In this document: positions 47,112-55,820 of the stretch, piece by piece
How the letters are laid out: each line of letters starts with the position of its first letter
Position numbering within the stretch: the first letter of the stretch is position 1
Assembly (NCBI RefSeq): GCF_000745855.1
Contig: NZ_JQKD01000005.1
Location: 242,955-306,954 of the forward strand
DNA length: 64,000 bases
Reading direction: 5' to 3'
Source of the DNA: Xenophilus azovorans DSM 13620
GTDB lineage: Bacteria > Pseudomonadota > Gammaproteobacteria > Burkholderiales > Burkholderiaceae_C
Notes under the pieces: generated by a model
Seen by the model: only the letters and a program-made list of their open reading frames with translations
The model's database searches: none
What the model was told of the DNA's origin: nothing
Program-made: the position numbers and the translations under genes

Positions 47112-47680
47112 TTGCCATCCTTGGTCCGAATGCAGAATCGGTCGCTGGCCGGAAGCGAGCCGGATGAACGCCTTGGACAGCATGTTCTTGATCATGATCG
47201 GGAGCGGACGTTCTGCAATCTCGTACGACACGATCTCCCGGTTGTAGAGGTCCATCACCGGCGACAGGTACAGCTTCTGGTTGTTGACCTTGAACTCGGT
47301 CACGTCGGTCACCCACTTCTGGTTGGGCTCATCCGCTGTGAAGTCGCGCTCCAGGCGGTCCGGCGCCGTCTCGGAAGCCGCGCCTTCATAGGCCTTGTAG
47401 CGTTTGGGGCGAACCAGCGACTTCAGCTGCATCTCGACCATCAGCTTCTGGACTGTCTTGTGGTTGACGACGAGCCCTTGCTGGCGCAGTTCAGCGGTGA
47501 CCCGGCGATAGCCATACCGACCCTTGTGACGGTTGAAGATCTCGCGGATCTTCGCCTTCAGGTCGCAGTGCCTGTCACCTGTGCCGAGAGCCTTCAGCTG
47601 GTAGTAGAAGCTGCTGCGCGCCAGTTCAGCGGCGCGCAGCAGATCGCCGAGAGGAAAGTTCGGCCTCAACTCGAGCACGA

Positions 47681-48211
47681 TCAACGTCCTTTCACGGGCG
47701 CCGAGCGCGACTTGGTTCGAGCCAAGGCCTGCACTTTTTTTAGGTAAGCATTCTCCGCGCGCAGTTGCTGGAGATCGCGTAGCAACGCCTCGCGGCTGCG
47801 TTGGTCGTTCGCCACCGCCTCGCGGTCATCGCGCCTGTTCGGCGGCTTGCTCATCCTCTTCTGTTCCCACTTCCAGCCAGGCTGCAAGGCCGCCGCCCCA
47901 TGAGCGACGTACAGCCGGTTCCACTCCGCCACCAGGTCGAGGCGCCGGATATTGAAGAGAGCCGCAACCTGCCTGCATGACAGCCCCTCATCCTGCATCC
48001 GGCGCAGGACCTCGAGCTTGAAGTCGAGATCGTAGATGGCGCGCCTCTTCGCCACCAGACCAGCTTTTCCGTTGGCCTCGTATGCGGCGATCCACGCCCT
48101 CAGCGAATCAACGCCGACGTCGTGCGCGCTGGCGGTGGCACGCAAGCCGCCGACGCCCTTCCTGTAGGCCAAGACGGCCGCAAGCTTCTGCTTCTCTGTG
48201 TACCTGGTCAC
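47681..48211 (-). CDS. IS3-family OrfA (HTH protein of the transposase)
   Basis: A 176-residue OrfA with a helix-turn-helix (GGLRATASAHDVGVDSLRAW) and a C-terminal coiled coil (QLRAENAYLKKVQALA). A run of seven A residues (complement of 47735-47741) in the A-AAA-AAG setting is a typical -1 frameshift site that would join it to OrfB. It starts at GTG. OrfA itself is intact, though OrfB is not. Confidence 0.88.
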   Translation of the reverse strand: MTRYTEKQKLAAVLAYRKGVGGLRATASAHDVGVDSLRAWIAAYEANGKAGLVAKRRAIYDLDFKLEVLRRMQDEGLSCRQVAALFNIRRLDLVAEWNRLYVAHGAAALQPGWKWEQKRMSKPPNRRDDREAVANDQRSREALLRDLQQLRAENAYLKKVQALARTKSRSAPVKGR

Positions 48212-48268
48212 TTCGAACCCTCGAGTTCGTCCAGGTTTCGGGGGTCAGATCAAACTCTTGGTGGACAC

Positions 48269-48640
48269 GTGGACACTACCGAACAGCAACCCTCGCCAGG
48301 CCGTCGGCGCCGACGGTTGCATAGCGATGAATTCAAGGCCGACGCCGTGGCCGCGGCCTCGCAGGCCGGCATGTCGATGGCCTCGGTGGCCTTGGCGCGC
48401 GGGATCAATGCCAACTTGCTGCGCCGCTGGGTCCGCGAGGCGGAGCTGCCGCAAACCGTGGCAACGGCCCAGCCTGCAGCTGCTGCATCGACGTTCGTCC
48501 CGGTCCGGATGCCAGAGCCTGTCGCGCAGCCCGCGGAGATACGCATCGACGTGCGCCGCGGCGCAACGACGATCACGGTGTCCTGGCCGATGGCGGCCGC
48601 TGCCGAATGCGCAGGCTGGATGCGCGAGCTGCTGCGGTGA
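48269..48640 (+). CDS. IS66 accessory protein TnpA
   Basis: A 123-residue IS66 orfA product with an N-terminal HTH (SDEFKADAVAAASQAGMS, VALARGINANLLRRWV). It starts at GTG 48269. The IS3 element ends two bases before this start codon, so the ribosome site (AAAGGATG at 45323-45330) is now almost 3 kb away and expression is doubtful. Confidence 0.85.
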   Translation: MDTTEQQPSPGRRRRRLHSDEFKADAVAAASQAGMSMASVALARGINANLLRRWVREAELPQTVATAQPAAAASTFVPVRMPEPVAQPAEIRIDVRRGATTITVSWPMAAAAECAGWMRELLR

Positions 48641-48969
48641 TCCGGATCGAAGCGGTGTGGCTGGCCGTGCAGCCGCTGGACATGCGCGCCGGGACAGAGG
48701 CCGCTTTGGCCCGCGTCGTCAACGTGTTCGGCCAGGCACGCCCACATCACGCGTACCTGTTCGCCAACCGGCGCGCCAATCGCATGAAGGTGCTGGTGCA
48801 TGACGGCATCGGCGTGTGGCTGGCCGCGCGGCGCCTGAACAGCGGCAAGTTCGTCTGGCCGAAGGAAGGCGCTGCCACGGCTGCGCTCAGCCAGGCGCAG
48901 TTCGATGCCCTCGTGCTGGGCCTGCCGTGGCAGCGCATTGGCGAGGCCGGTGTCATCCGGGTGCTGTAG
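48637..48969 (+). CDS. IS66 accessory protein TnpB
   Basis: A 110-residue IS66 orf2 protein with the family pattern QPLDMRAGTE, HHAYLFANRRANRMKVLVHD, GIGVWLAARRLNSGKF. It starts at GTG 48637, overlapping the TnpA stop (GTGA), so it is translationally coupled. Its exact role in transposition is unknown. Confidence 0.9.
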   Translation: MIRIEAVWLAVQPLDMRAGTEAALARVVNVFGQARPHHAYLFANRRANRMKVLVHDGIGVWLAARRLNSGKFVWPKEGAATAALSQAQFDALVLGLPWQRIGEAGVIRVL

Positions 48970-49032
48970 CGCTGCGCAATTGCCGAATCTGCCGATGGAC
49001 CTGCGCGCCATGGGTCGGCAACATCACGATCC

Positions 49033-50634
49033 GTGATTGCCCTGCAGCAACTCGACGCCCTGGACCCGCAGCAGATGCGCCAAGCGCTGCTGACGCTGAT
49101 GGCCGAGGTGGCGGCCAAGGACGAGCTGCTCGCACGCCATGCGCGCGAAGCCACTTTCAAGCAGGCGCTGATCGACAAGCTCACGCACGAGGTCGCCAAC
49201 CTGCGGCGGCTGAAGTACGCCGTCACCAGCGAGAAGTTCTGCGCTGGCATGAGCGCCGAGCAAAAGAGCCTGATCGAAGAGACGCTGGACAGCGACATCG
49301 CGCAGCTGACGGCCGAGCTTGAACAAGCCGATGCCGACGCACAGTGCGCCAAGGACAAGAAGGCCAAGCAACATCCCAGGCGCGAGCCGCTGCCAGCGCA
49401 CCTGCCGCGCCGCGACGTGCACCACGAGCCGCAGAACACGGCCTGCGCCTGCGGTTGCGCGATGAAGCGTATCGGCCAGGACATCGCAGAGCGGCTGGAC
49501 TACGAACCTGGCGTGTTCACGGTGGAGCGCCACGTGCGCGGCAAGTGGGCCTGCCGCGACTGCGAGAAGCTGGTGCAAGCCGCTGTGCCGGCACACGTGA
49601 TCGACAAGGGCATCCCGACCGCGGGCTTGCTTGCGCAAGTGCTGGTGGCCAAGTTCCTCGACCATCTGCCGCTGTACCGCCAGGAACGCATCTTTGAGCG
49701 CGCCGGCATGCTGATCGCGCGCTCCACCTTGGCACAGTGGGTCGGTGAATGCGGCGCGCAACTGCAGCCGCTGGTGGACGCGCTGACAAACGAGCTGCTG
49801 CGCCACGGAGTTCTGCATGCCGACGAGACACCGGTGGGCATGCTCAAGCCGGGCAACAAGAAAACCCACAAGGCCTACATCTGGACCTACTGCACCACCA
49901 GCTTCAACGCGACCCGGGCCGTGGTGTTCAACTTCGCGGAGACCCGTGGCGGGGAGAACGTGCGCGGCTTCCTGCGCCAGGACGACACCGGCGAACAGGC
50001 TTGGCGCGGCACCCTGGTGACCGACGGGTTCTCCGGCTACAAGGCCAGCTTCGAGCGCGGCGTCACCGAGGCTGGATGCGTCGCGCATGCCCGGCGCAAG
50101 TTCCACGAACTGTGGGCCAACCACGCCAGCAAGGTCGGCCAGCAGGCGCTGAGGTACTTCCAGGTGCTCTTCAGGATCGAGGAGGACATCGCCGCAGCCA
50201 CAGTCCAGGAGCGACGACGCGTGCGGCAGCGCAAGTCGCGAAGGGTGGCCGCAGCGCTGCACAAGTGGCTGCTGGCGCAGCGCCAACTCGTGCCGGACGG
50301 TTCGGCCACCGCCAAGGCCATCGACTACAGCTTGAAGCGATGGAAGGCGCTGACGCGCTACATCGACGATGGCGACGTGCCCATCTCCAACAACTGGGTC
50401 GAGAACCAGATCAGGCCAATTGCACTTGGACGGTCGAACTGGCTGTTCGCCGGCAGCCTACGTGCAGGCCAGCGGGCCGCAGCGGTCATGAGCCTGGTGC
50501 ACTCGGCCAAGATCAACGGCCACGATCCGTACGCCTATCTCAAGGACGTTCTGGAGCGGCTACCCACACAGCCTGCCAGTCGGATCGAGGAACTGCTGCC
50601 GCATCGTTGGAAGCCCTTGGCTGTCGCTCACTGA
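49033..50634 (+). CDS. IS66 transposase TnpC
   Basis: A 533-residue transposase: N-terminal coiled coil (about residues 15-100), a zinc-finger-like part (CACGCAMKRIG, CRDCEKLV), and the DDE core with HADETPVGML, TDGFSGYKA and NNWVENQIRPIALGR-type segments. It starts at GTG 49033 and appears complete. It could still act on the IS66 ends, which now enclose 5.4 kb. Confidence 0.92.
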   Translation: MIALQQLDALDPQQMRQALLTLMAEVAAKDELLARHAREATFKQALIDKLTHEVANLRRLKYAVTSEKFCAGMSAEQKSLIEETLDSDIAQLTAELEQADADAQCAKDKKAKQHPRREPLPAHLPRRDVHHEPQNTACACGCAMKRIGQDIAERLDYEPGVFTVERHVRGKWACRDCEKLVQAAVPAHVIDKGIPTAGLLAQVLVAKFLDHLPLYRQERIFERAGMLIARSTLAQWVGECGAQLQPLVDALTNELLRHGVLHADETPVGMLKPGNKKTHKAYIWTYCTTSFNATRAVVFNFAETRGGENVRGFLRQDDTGEQAWRGTLVTDGFSGYKASFERGVTEAGCVAHARRKFHELWANHASKVGQQALRYFQVLFRIEEDIAAATVQERRRVRQRKSRRVAAALHKWLLAQRQLVPDGSATAKAIDYSLKRWKALTRYIDDGDVPISNNWVENQIRPIALGRSNWLFAGSLRAGQRAAAVMSLVHSAKINGHDPYAYLKDVLERLPTQPASRIEELLPHRWKPLAVAH

Positions 50635-50675
50635 GCCTACTCGGCGAAGTCAAGATGACTTCGCCGGACGCTTAC

Positions 50676-51005
50676 CGACGGCAGGCAAATCATCTCACCG
50701 ATGTCACGCGTGCGGATCACAAAGCCTCGGTTGGCCGTGAGCGGATCAAAGGTCATGCGCTTGACCTGAGTTTGTCGAATCAATGCAAGCGCGTCGAGCA
50801 CCGAAGGCGATATGGCTTCGGCCATGGGAGTCGGTTGCATGCGACGGCCCACGAGGGTGAAAAGCTTGTCTTGGTAGCCGTCTCGCAGTCGCTTGAGCGA
50901 ACCGCTTACAGCCGCTTGGGAGACGCCCAGCCGCGTGGCTGCGGAGGTCACGGATCGGTCTAGCCAAAGCGCCTCAAACACCAGCATCAGATTCAGATCT
51001 CTCAA
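50676..51005 (-). pseudogene. LysR regulator, N-terminal part (split by IS66)
   Basis: About 110 residues: LNLMLVFEALWLDRSVTSAA, the HTH LGVSQAAVSGSLKRLRD and the linker, ending at IGEMICLPSV where the IS66 end begins. A TTG start follows AAGGAAAC. It is divergent from the dehydrogenase/dioxygenase operon at 51119 and was probably its regulator. The other part lies at 44712-45280. Confidence 0.9.
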
Positions 51006-51118
51006 GATGTTTCCTTAGTACGGTCCTGAAGTATAAGTTTCGCTGATTTCAATCTATCAATGATTCGATCTAGATTGTTCTGAGGGGGCTGCCCAGAATA
51101 GAGAAAAAGGAGACAACA

Positions 51119-52021
51119 TTGGAGACGAACCTACCCACTGTAGGACTGGTCGGCATCGGGCAGTTGGGGCTGCCGTTGGCCTGCAACCTGCTCAAGTCCA
51201 GGTATCGGGTCATCGGATACCGCCGATCACACTCGCACGAGTTCGTCGCTGCAGGCGGCATCGCTGCGGACTCCCCAGCTTCCGTTGTGCGGCAGTCGGA
51301 CGTGGTCCTGATGTGTCTGCCCAGCGAAGAAGCACAGCTGAATGTGCTCGAGGGGAAGGGCGGTGTGCTGGGTGCGCTCAAGCCCTCACAACTGGTGATT
51401 GAGTTGGGCACGTACAGCCGCGCTTTCAAGGTAGAGCAAGCGCTCCGCATTCAGGCGGCAGGCGGCCGTGTGTTGGAAGCAGAGGTTAGCGGTTCGCCTC
51501 CGATGGTGGTCCAGCGCCGTGCGGCCCTGTATCTTGGTGGCGATGCCCAAGTGGTCGAGGAATGCCAGCCGCTGCTCGATGCCATAACCCCCAATCAATT
51601 TCTTCTGGGTGAATATGGCTCGGCTGTTGCCATGAAGCTGATCGCCAACTACCTGCTCACCATCCACACGCTGGCGGCGGCGGAGGCTATGAATCTGGGC
51701 AAGCGTGCCGGTTTTGATCCGCGCAAGGTGGCTGAAGTCATCGCCCAAGGTGCGGGCGGTTCAGCCATGTTTTCTTTGCGAGCACCCATGATGGCTGAAC
51801 GCCGCTTCCAACCCGCACCCGGGCCGTTCGTCACGTTGGCAAAGTACCTTGAGCTCGGCTCCCGGATGGCACAGGACCTAGGCTGTGTCACACCACTGTT
51901 TACGACAGCGATGCCCTTTTTTCAGCGTGCCATCGCGCAAGGCATGGGCGACGAAGACATCGCCGCAGTGATCAAGCTGATCGAAAGTGATTCTGAGGCC
52001 CAAGGCAAAAGCGATCAATAG
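51119..52021 (+). CDS. NAD(P)-dependent beta-hydroxyacid dehydrogenase-type oxidoreductase
   Basis: A 300-residue member of the 3-hydroxyisobutyrate/6-phosphogluconate dehydrogenase family. The Rossmann motif VGIGQLG is near residue 11, the substrate loop EAEVSGSPP near 123, and the catalytic lysine lies in AVAMKLIANYLL near 172. The start is TTG with AGGAGA 8 nt upstream. It is the first gene of a seven-gene catabolic operon and probably oxidises a hydroxy acid or reduces an imine/keto intermediate. Confidence 0.83.
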   Translation: METNLPTVGLVGIGQLGLPLACNLLKSRYRVIGYRRSHSHEFVAAGGIAADSPASVVRQSDVVLMCLPSEEAQLNVLEGKGGVLGALKPSQLVIELGTYSRAFKVEQALRIQAAGGRVLEAEVSGSPPMVVQRRAALYLGGDAQVVEECQPLLDAITPNQFLLGEYGSAVAMKLIANYLLTIHTLAAAEAMNLGKRAGFDPRKVAEVIAQGAGGSAMFSLRAPMMAERRFQPAPGPFVTLAKYLELGSRMAQDLGCVTPLFTTAMPFFQRAIAQGMGDEDIAAVIKLIESDSEAQGKSDQ

Positions 52022-52028
52022 GACAGTC

Positions 52029-52343
52029 ATGCTCGTCGAACAACGTACCTATGAACTGCAGCCCGGAACGCTGCATCAGTTCCTCCACGCCTACGAAACT
52101 GAAGGCTTGGCGCTGCAGTCTGCTGCGCTGGGCAATCTGCTGGGCTATTTCACCACCGAAGTGGGTGAACTCAATTGCGTGGTCCATCTCTGGGGCTTCG
52201 ATTCCTATGAAGATCGGCAGCGGCGGCGATCAGAGCTGTCGGCGAACCCTGCATGGCGTGCTTTCCTTCAGAAAGCAGGATCCGCTGTCAAAGCGCAGCG
52301 CAACCAGCTTCTCAACCCGACTTCGTTTTCCCCCATTCGCTGA
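52029..52343 (+). CDS. NIPSNAP family protein
   Basis: A 104-residue ferredoxin-like-fold protein with the NIPSNAP pattern MLVEQRTYELQPGTLHQFL and a VVHLWGFDSYEDRQRRR segment. Bacterial members often accompany ring-cleavage operons, perhaps as isomerases or binding proteins; no reaction is established. It begins 7 bp after the dehydrogenase stop. Confidence 0.75.
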   Translation: MLVEQRTYELQPGTLHQFLHAYETEGLALQSAALGNLLGYFTTEVGELNCVVHLWGFDSYEDRQRRRSELSANPAWRAFLQKAGSAVKAQRNQLLNPTSFSPIR

Positions 52344-52352
52344 GGCGTCACC

Positions 52353-53276
52353 ATGATTCGTACCTTGCTTCACGTGGGCATGACCGTTCCAGAATTGGAG
52401 ATCGGCAAGGCCTTTTATGAGCTTTTTGGCTTGCAATCGCGGGTTGTCGGCAACGACCTGGTGTTCCGCTGCGAAGGTCGGGCGCAAGATCAGATCCGGC
52501 TAATGCAAGGTGCCAAGAAGAAGCTGAGCTACACAGCGTTTGGAACCGATGCCAGCGGCATGCAGGTGCTGCTGGCCAATCTCGACCGCGCCGGCGTGAA
52601 CAAAGCCCCCTCTCCGTTCGGCGAAAGCGAGGGCATCTGGTTTCAGGATCCCCATGGCGATTGGATCAACGTTCAGATCGCCGAGGCGGCACCTTCAGCG
52701 CTCCAACCTCCCGTGGAGATCAACGCGCCAGGGCACTACCGACGTATCGGCGAAAGGGCTTGCGATGTCAGCTCGCTCAAGAAGCGGGCCCGTCCACGCC
52801 GCCTTGGCCACCTCATCAAGTTCACTCCCGACGTGGAGCGTTCGGTGGCGTTCTACACCAAGGTGCTGGGCATGAAGGTTTCGGATCAAGCCCAAGGTGT
52901 CCTTGCCTTCCTGCGTGGTGCGGCTGGCGGAGATCACCACATGGTCGCCTTCGCCAAAAGCTCGCACACCGGTCTGCACCACCTGAGTTTCGAGGTTGGC
53001 GACATCGATGAAATCGAAATTGGAGCGCAAACCTTGCTGCGCGCGGGTTACCGCGATGGGTTCGGGCTTGGTCGCCATGTGGGTGGATCGAACTACTTTC
53101 ACTACATCCGTGATCCCTGGAACAGCTTGGTGGAGTATTTCTGGGACATCGACGTGATCGCGGAGGATGACAACACCTGGGTTCCGATGAACGTCGCTCC
53201 CGAAGAGGTTGTTGCTGTGTGGGCGCAAACCCCGCCACCGCTGGAATTCGTGGTCAATTTCGAAGAAAGGGAGTGA
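52353..53276 (+). CDS. two-domain VOC protein, extradiol ring-cleavage dioxygenase type
   Basis: A 307-residue protein with two vicinal-oxygen-chelate domains. The second domain has the Fe(II) ligands of type I extradiol dioxygenases: His in RLGHLIKFT (about 150), His in GLHHLSFEV (about 209) and Glu in SLVEYFWD (about 260). It would cleave a catechol-like ring beside the hydroxyls. It is 9 bp after the NIPSNAP gene and overlaps none of its neighbours; its substrate may be formed by the dehydrogenase or a monooxygenase elsewhere. Confidence 0.82.
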   Translation: MIRTLLHVGMTVPELEIGKAFYELFGLQSRVVGNDLVFRCEGRAQDQIRLMQGAKKKLSYTAFGTDASGMQVLLANLDRAGVNKAPSPFGESEGIWFQDPHGDWINVQIAEAAPSALQPPVEINAPGHYRRIGERACDVSSLKKRARPRRLGHLIKFTPDVERSVAFYTKVLGMKVSDQAQGVLAFLRGAAGGDHHMVAFAKSSHTGLHHLSFEVGDIDEIEIGAQTLLRAGYRDGFGLGRHVGGSNYFHYIRDPWNSLVEYFWDIDVIAEDDNTWVPMNVAPEEVVAVWAQTPPPLEFVVNFEERE

Positions 53277-53277
53277 G

Positions 53278-53652
53278 ATGTCTGCCAACGACGCGCAAGC
53301 TCAACTGGCTCAAATGCTCAACAAGCCCTTGTATGTGGCATTGCGTGAGCCCAAAGACCTCAATCGGATGCATGAACTGTTGTCTGCTCACCTGGCATGG
53401 GCCGTCGGTTCAGAACGACGTGGGGAGATTTTTGCTTCGGGCCCGTTCGTCGCCGAAGGATGCCCTCCGGGAACGCAAGGCGGCATGACCATTGTCCGCG
53501 CGGGTTCATATGAGGAAGCCCATCGAATTCTGTCGTTTGATCCGTTTGTAAAGGAGGGCGTTGTGACCTTCACCTTGCGCAAATGGATCTTGATGGAGGG
53601 CGGGTTCAGTGTGACTGTGCGCTTCTCCGATCAGAGTTCTCGTCTGAGCTGA
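53278..53652 (+). CDS. YciI-like protein
   Basis: A 124-residue protein of the YciI/muconolactone isomerase-like dimeric alpha-beta-barrel fold: LLSAHLAWAVGSERRGEIFA and GMTIVRAGSYEEAHRILSFD are typical. It starts one base after the stop of the dioxygenase gene. Family members include isomerases and dehydrochlorinases, so it may act on a ring-cleavage product. Confidence 0.78.
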   Translation: MSANDAQAQLAQMLNKPLYVALREPKDLNRMHELLSAHLAWAVGSERRGEIFASGPFVAEGCPPGTQGGMTIVRAGSYEEAHRILSFDPFVKEGVVTFTLRKWILMEGGFSVTVRFSDQSSRLS

Positions 53653-53724
53653 CCTATCCATCCGAATGTGAGGAAGCGGCTGCCCATCAGGCTAATCCGT
53701 GAAATCGCGCCTCAAGGAATTCCT

Positions 53725-54678
53725 TTGAAGTACCAATTGTTTTCTTATCAGTCGGCCACGGGGCCTCAAGCCGGCATCGTAGTCAGTGGCGCGAGCTTTT
53801 CACTCGGAGGCGCCCAGATTGTCAGCGATGGGATTGATGCACCGGTCTTGACGTTGGATGCCCTACTGCAAGACTGGTCATCATCACACGTCAAGTTGAG
53901 CGCACTGGCAGAAAGAATCGCTGCGCAACCCGAGCGCTTTGCAGCGGAGCGATTGGACGCTGCGCATGTGCGCTTTCTTCCACCGTTGTTGAATCCTGGG
54001 GTGATCTATGCGGCGGGTGCGAACTACCGCGATCACGTGGAGGCGATGTCCAAAGCGACCGGCGCGAAGCTGGTCCTCGATCCCAAGTCAGAAGGGGTCG
54101 ATCCTTGGCATTTTATTAAGGCGGGCCGCTCGACGCTATCGCCTCACCACGGAGAGGTTGCATTTCCTGCTCATACCCAACGCCTCGATTGGGAAGCCGA
54201 GCTGGCGGTTGTGATCGGACGACACGCTTCGCGGGTGCCGGTCGATGAAGCGCTCTCATATGTGGCGGCATACAGCTGCGCCAATGACCTCTCCGCGCGG
54301 GACAACATGATTCGCCAGACTGTTGACCCGAGCTCGCCATTTCGCTTTGACTGGATTGGCCACAAATGCTTCAACGGCTCGTGCCCTATGGGGCCTTACC
54401 TGACGCCTGCCGAGTTCGTGCCGTCTCCTGAGCGCCTGGGAATTAAGCTCTGGCTTAACGGAGTGCTTAGACAGGACTCGAACACTTCCAACCACCTCTA
54501 CAGCGTCGCAGAACAGATTTCGTATCTCAGCCACCGCGTGGACCTGAACCCTGGCGACGTGTTGCTGACGGGCACACCCGCAGGGGTCGGGGCCGAGGTC
54601 GGTGAGTTCCTCAAGAAAGGCGACGAAATGCGCGTCTGGATCGAGGGTTTGGGTGACCTAGACACCCGGTTGGTGTAA
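53725..54678 (+). CDS. fumarylacetoacetate hydrolase-family protein
   Basis: A 317-residue FAH-family enzyme, acting on acylpyruvates or 2-oxo-enoic diacids (hydrolase, hydratase or decarboxylase). The metal site shows DWEAELAVVIGR; other signatures are ANYRDHVEAM, ANDLSARD and TGTPAGVG near the C-terminus. I place the start at TTG 53725 (AAGGAAT upstream), giving the common MKYQLFSYQ N-terminus; a GTG at 53668 is possible. It would process the product of the extradiol enzyme upstream. Confidence 0.85.
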   Translation: MKYQLFSYQSATGPQAGIVVSGASFSLGGAQIVSDGIDAPVLTLDALLQDWSSSHVKLSALAERIAAQPERFAAERLDAAHVRFLPPLLNPGVIYAAGANYRDHVEAMSKATGAKLVLDPKSEGVDPWHFIKAGRSTLSPHHGEVAFPAHTQRLDWEAELAVVIGRHASRVPVDEALSYVAAYSCANDLSARDNMIRQTVDPSSPFRFDWIGHKCFNGSCPMGPYLTPAEFVPSPERLGIKLWLNGVLRQDSNTSNHLYSVAEQISYLSHRVDLNPGDVLLTGTPAGVGAEVGEFLKKGDEMRVWIEGLGDLDTRLV

Positions 54679-54697
54679 GCAACTATCAGGAGCCACA

Positions 54698-55687
54698 ATG
54701 ATTCCTCGCCGCACCTTTCTCTCAGCCGCAGTTGCCAGTTTCGTCCTGCCCCTGATCTTTGACCGATCGGCACACGCACAAGCCAGCAACAAGCTGGCGC
54801 ATATGGTGGTGCCATTTCCCGCTGGCGGAGGCACCGACGCCGTGGCTCGCCTGACGGTCGACAAGATACGCCACGAATACCCGGCCGGGCTGGTGGTCGA
54901 CAACCGCGCTGGCGCCTCCGGCCGTCTGGGCGCCGAGTTTGTGCGGAACACCGAGCCTGACGGCTTGAACATGCTGTTCACACCGGACTTCGTGATGACC
55001 ATCTTCCCGCACAGTTTCCGCAAGCTGGGCTATAACCCTCTGCAGGATTTCGCTCCGGTCGCGCTGTGCTCCAAGACCGGCTATGCGCTTGCCGCCGGTC
55101 CAGGTCTGCCCGCCAGCGTGACCAACGTCCAGCAGTTCGTCTCTTGGTGCAAGGCCAATCCGACCCGAGCCTCTTTCGCCTCCACTTCTGCGGGTGCTGC
55201 GTCCCACTTCGCCGGCCTGATGTTGTCCAAGGCCATCGGCGTGGACCTGCTGCATGTGCCCTACAAGGGCGGAGCTCCCGCCCTGCAAGACTTGATGGCA
55301 GGCCAGATCCCCGTCAGCATTAACCCCATCGGCGAGGTCTTGCCCCAGCTCAAGAGTGGACGCGTGCGCGTGCTCGCAACCACCGGCACGCAACGCAGTC
55401 GTTTCCTGCCCGAGGTGCCGACGCTGTTCGAAGCGGGCTTGCGCGACATGGTCGTCGAATCCTGGCTGGGCGTCTTCATGCCGGGCAAGACCCCACCTGA
55501 GACCGTCGCCAAGGCGTCCACCTGGATCAACGCAGCATTGCAGACACCCGAATTGCGAGAAGGCTATGCAGGCATCGCCATGGAGACCGTGCAAAGTACC
55601 CCGGCTAGTTTCACCACCACCATCAAGGCCGACATCGAACGCTGGGGACCCATCGTCAAGGCTTCTGGATTCACCGCGGAGGAATGA
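54698..55687 (+). CDS. Bug/TctC-family periplasmic solute-binding receptor
   Basis: A 329-residue Bug receptor with a signal peptide (MIPRRTFLSAAVASFVLPLI, cleavage about AHAQA), then MVVPFPAGGGTDAVA and PYKGGAPA. CAGGAGCC precedes the ATG. It lies 19 bp after the FAH-family gene and is part of that operon. It is the fifth orphan Bug receptor of the window. Confidence 0.85.
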   Translation: MIPRRTFLSAAVASFVLPLIFDRSAHAQASNKLAHMVVPFPAGGGTDAVARLTVDKIRHEYPAGLVVDNRAGASGRLGAEFVRNTEPDGLNMLFTPDFVMTIFPHSFRKLGYNPLQDFAPVALCSKTGYALAAGPGLPASVTNVQQFVSWCKANPTRASFASTSAGAASHFAGLMLSKAIGVDLLHVPYKGGAPALQDLMAGQIPVSINPIGEVLPQLKSGRVRVLATTGTQRSRFLPEVPTLFEAGLRDMVVESWLGVFMPGKTPPETVAKASTWINAALQTPELREGYAGIAMETVQSTPASFTTTIKADIERWGPIVKASGFTAEE

Positions 55688-55820
55688 CCCCAGCACCGCC
55701 GTGTACGTCCCCCAGGACACACAAGGCGAACGGCGGCGAGTCAACCCAATCAGCCATCAAGCCCTGCCCGGGGCCGGACAACTGAAGTTTGAAACAATCG
55801 AGAGATACCAGGAGAAATTC

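Larger units (their letters stand above)
45382..47684 (-). pseudogene. IS3-family transposase OrfB, split by IS30
   Basis: The integrase-core transposase is in two pieces. The 5' piece (47684 to 47112) runs to ILHSDQGWQ and holds the Asp residues of the DDE site (WVTDVTEF, HSDQGWQ). The 3' piece (45660 to 45382) resumes at QYRMPAYRQ and carries the catalytic Glu in NAAMESFFGTLK. The IS30 insertion with its TTG duplication separates them exactly. It needs a -1 frameshift from OrfA for expression. Confidence 0.88.
45334..48267 (-). mobile_element. IS3-family (IS150-like) element inside IS66, itself interrupted by IS30
   Basis: The ends TGTCCACCAGAACTTGA... and its imperfect complement (...CTTGGTGGACA) form long inverted repeats that begin TG and end CA, with GACCCCCGAA further in. 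CG flanks both sides. It lies immediately before the GTG start codon of the IS66 orfA, separating that gene from its ribosome site. Without IS30 it is about 1.48 kb. Confidence 0.85.
45281..50675 (+). mobile_element. IS66-family element, interrupted by an IS3-family element
   Basis: Ends are the inverted repeats GTAAGCGTCCGGTGAAGTCA (45281 on) and its near-perfect complement ending at 50675, typical IS66 termini. They are bracketed by a perfect 8-bp duplication CGACGGCA (45273-45280 and 50676-50683), the size IS66 makes. Without the nested element the IS is about 2.46 kb and encodes the usual three genes. The insertion splits a LysR gene. Confidence 0.92.
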
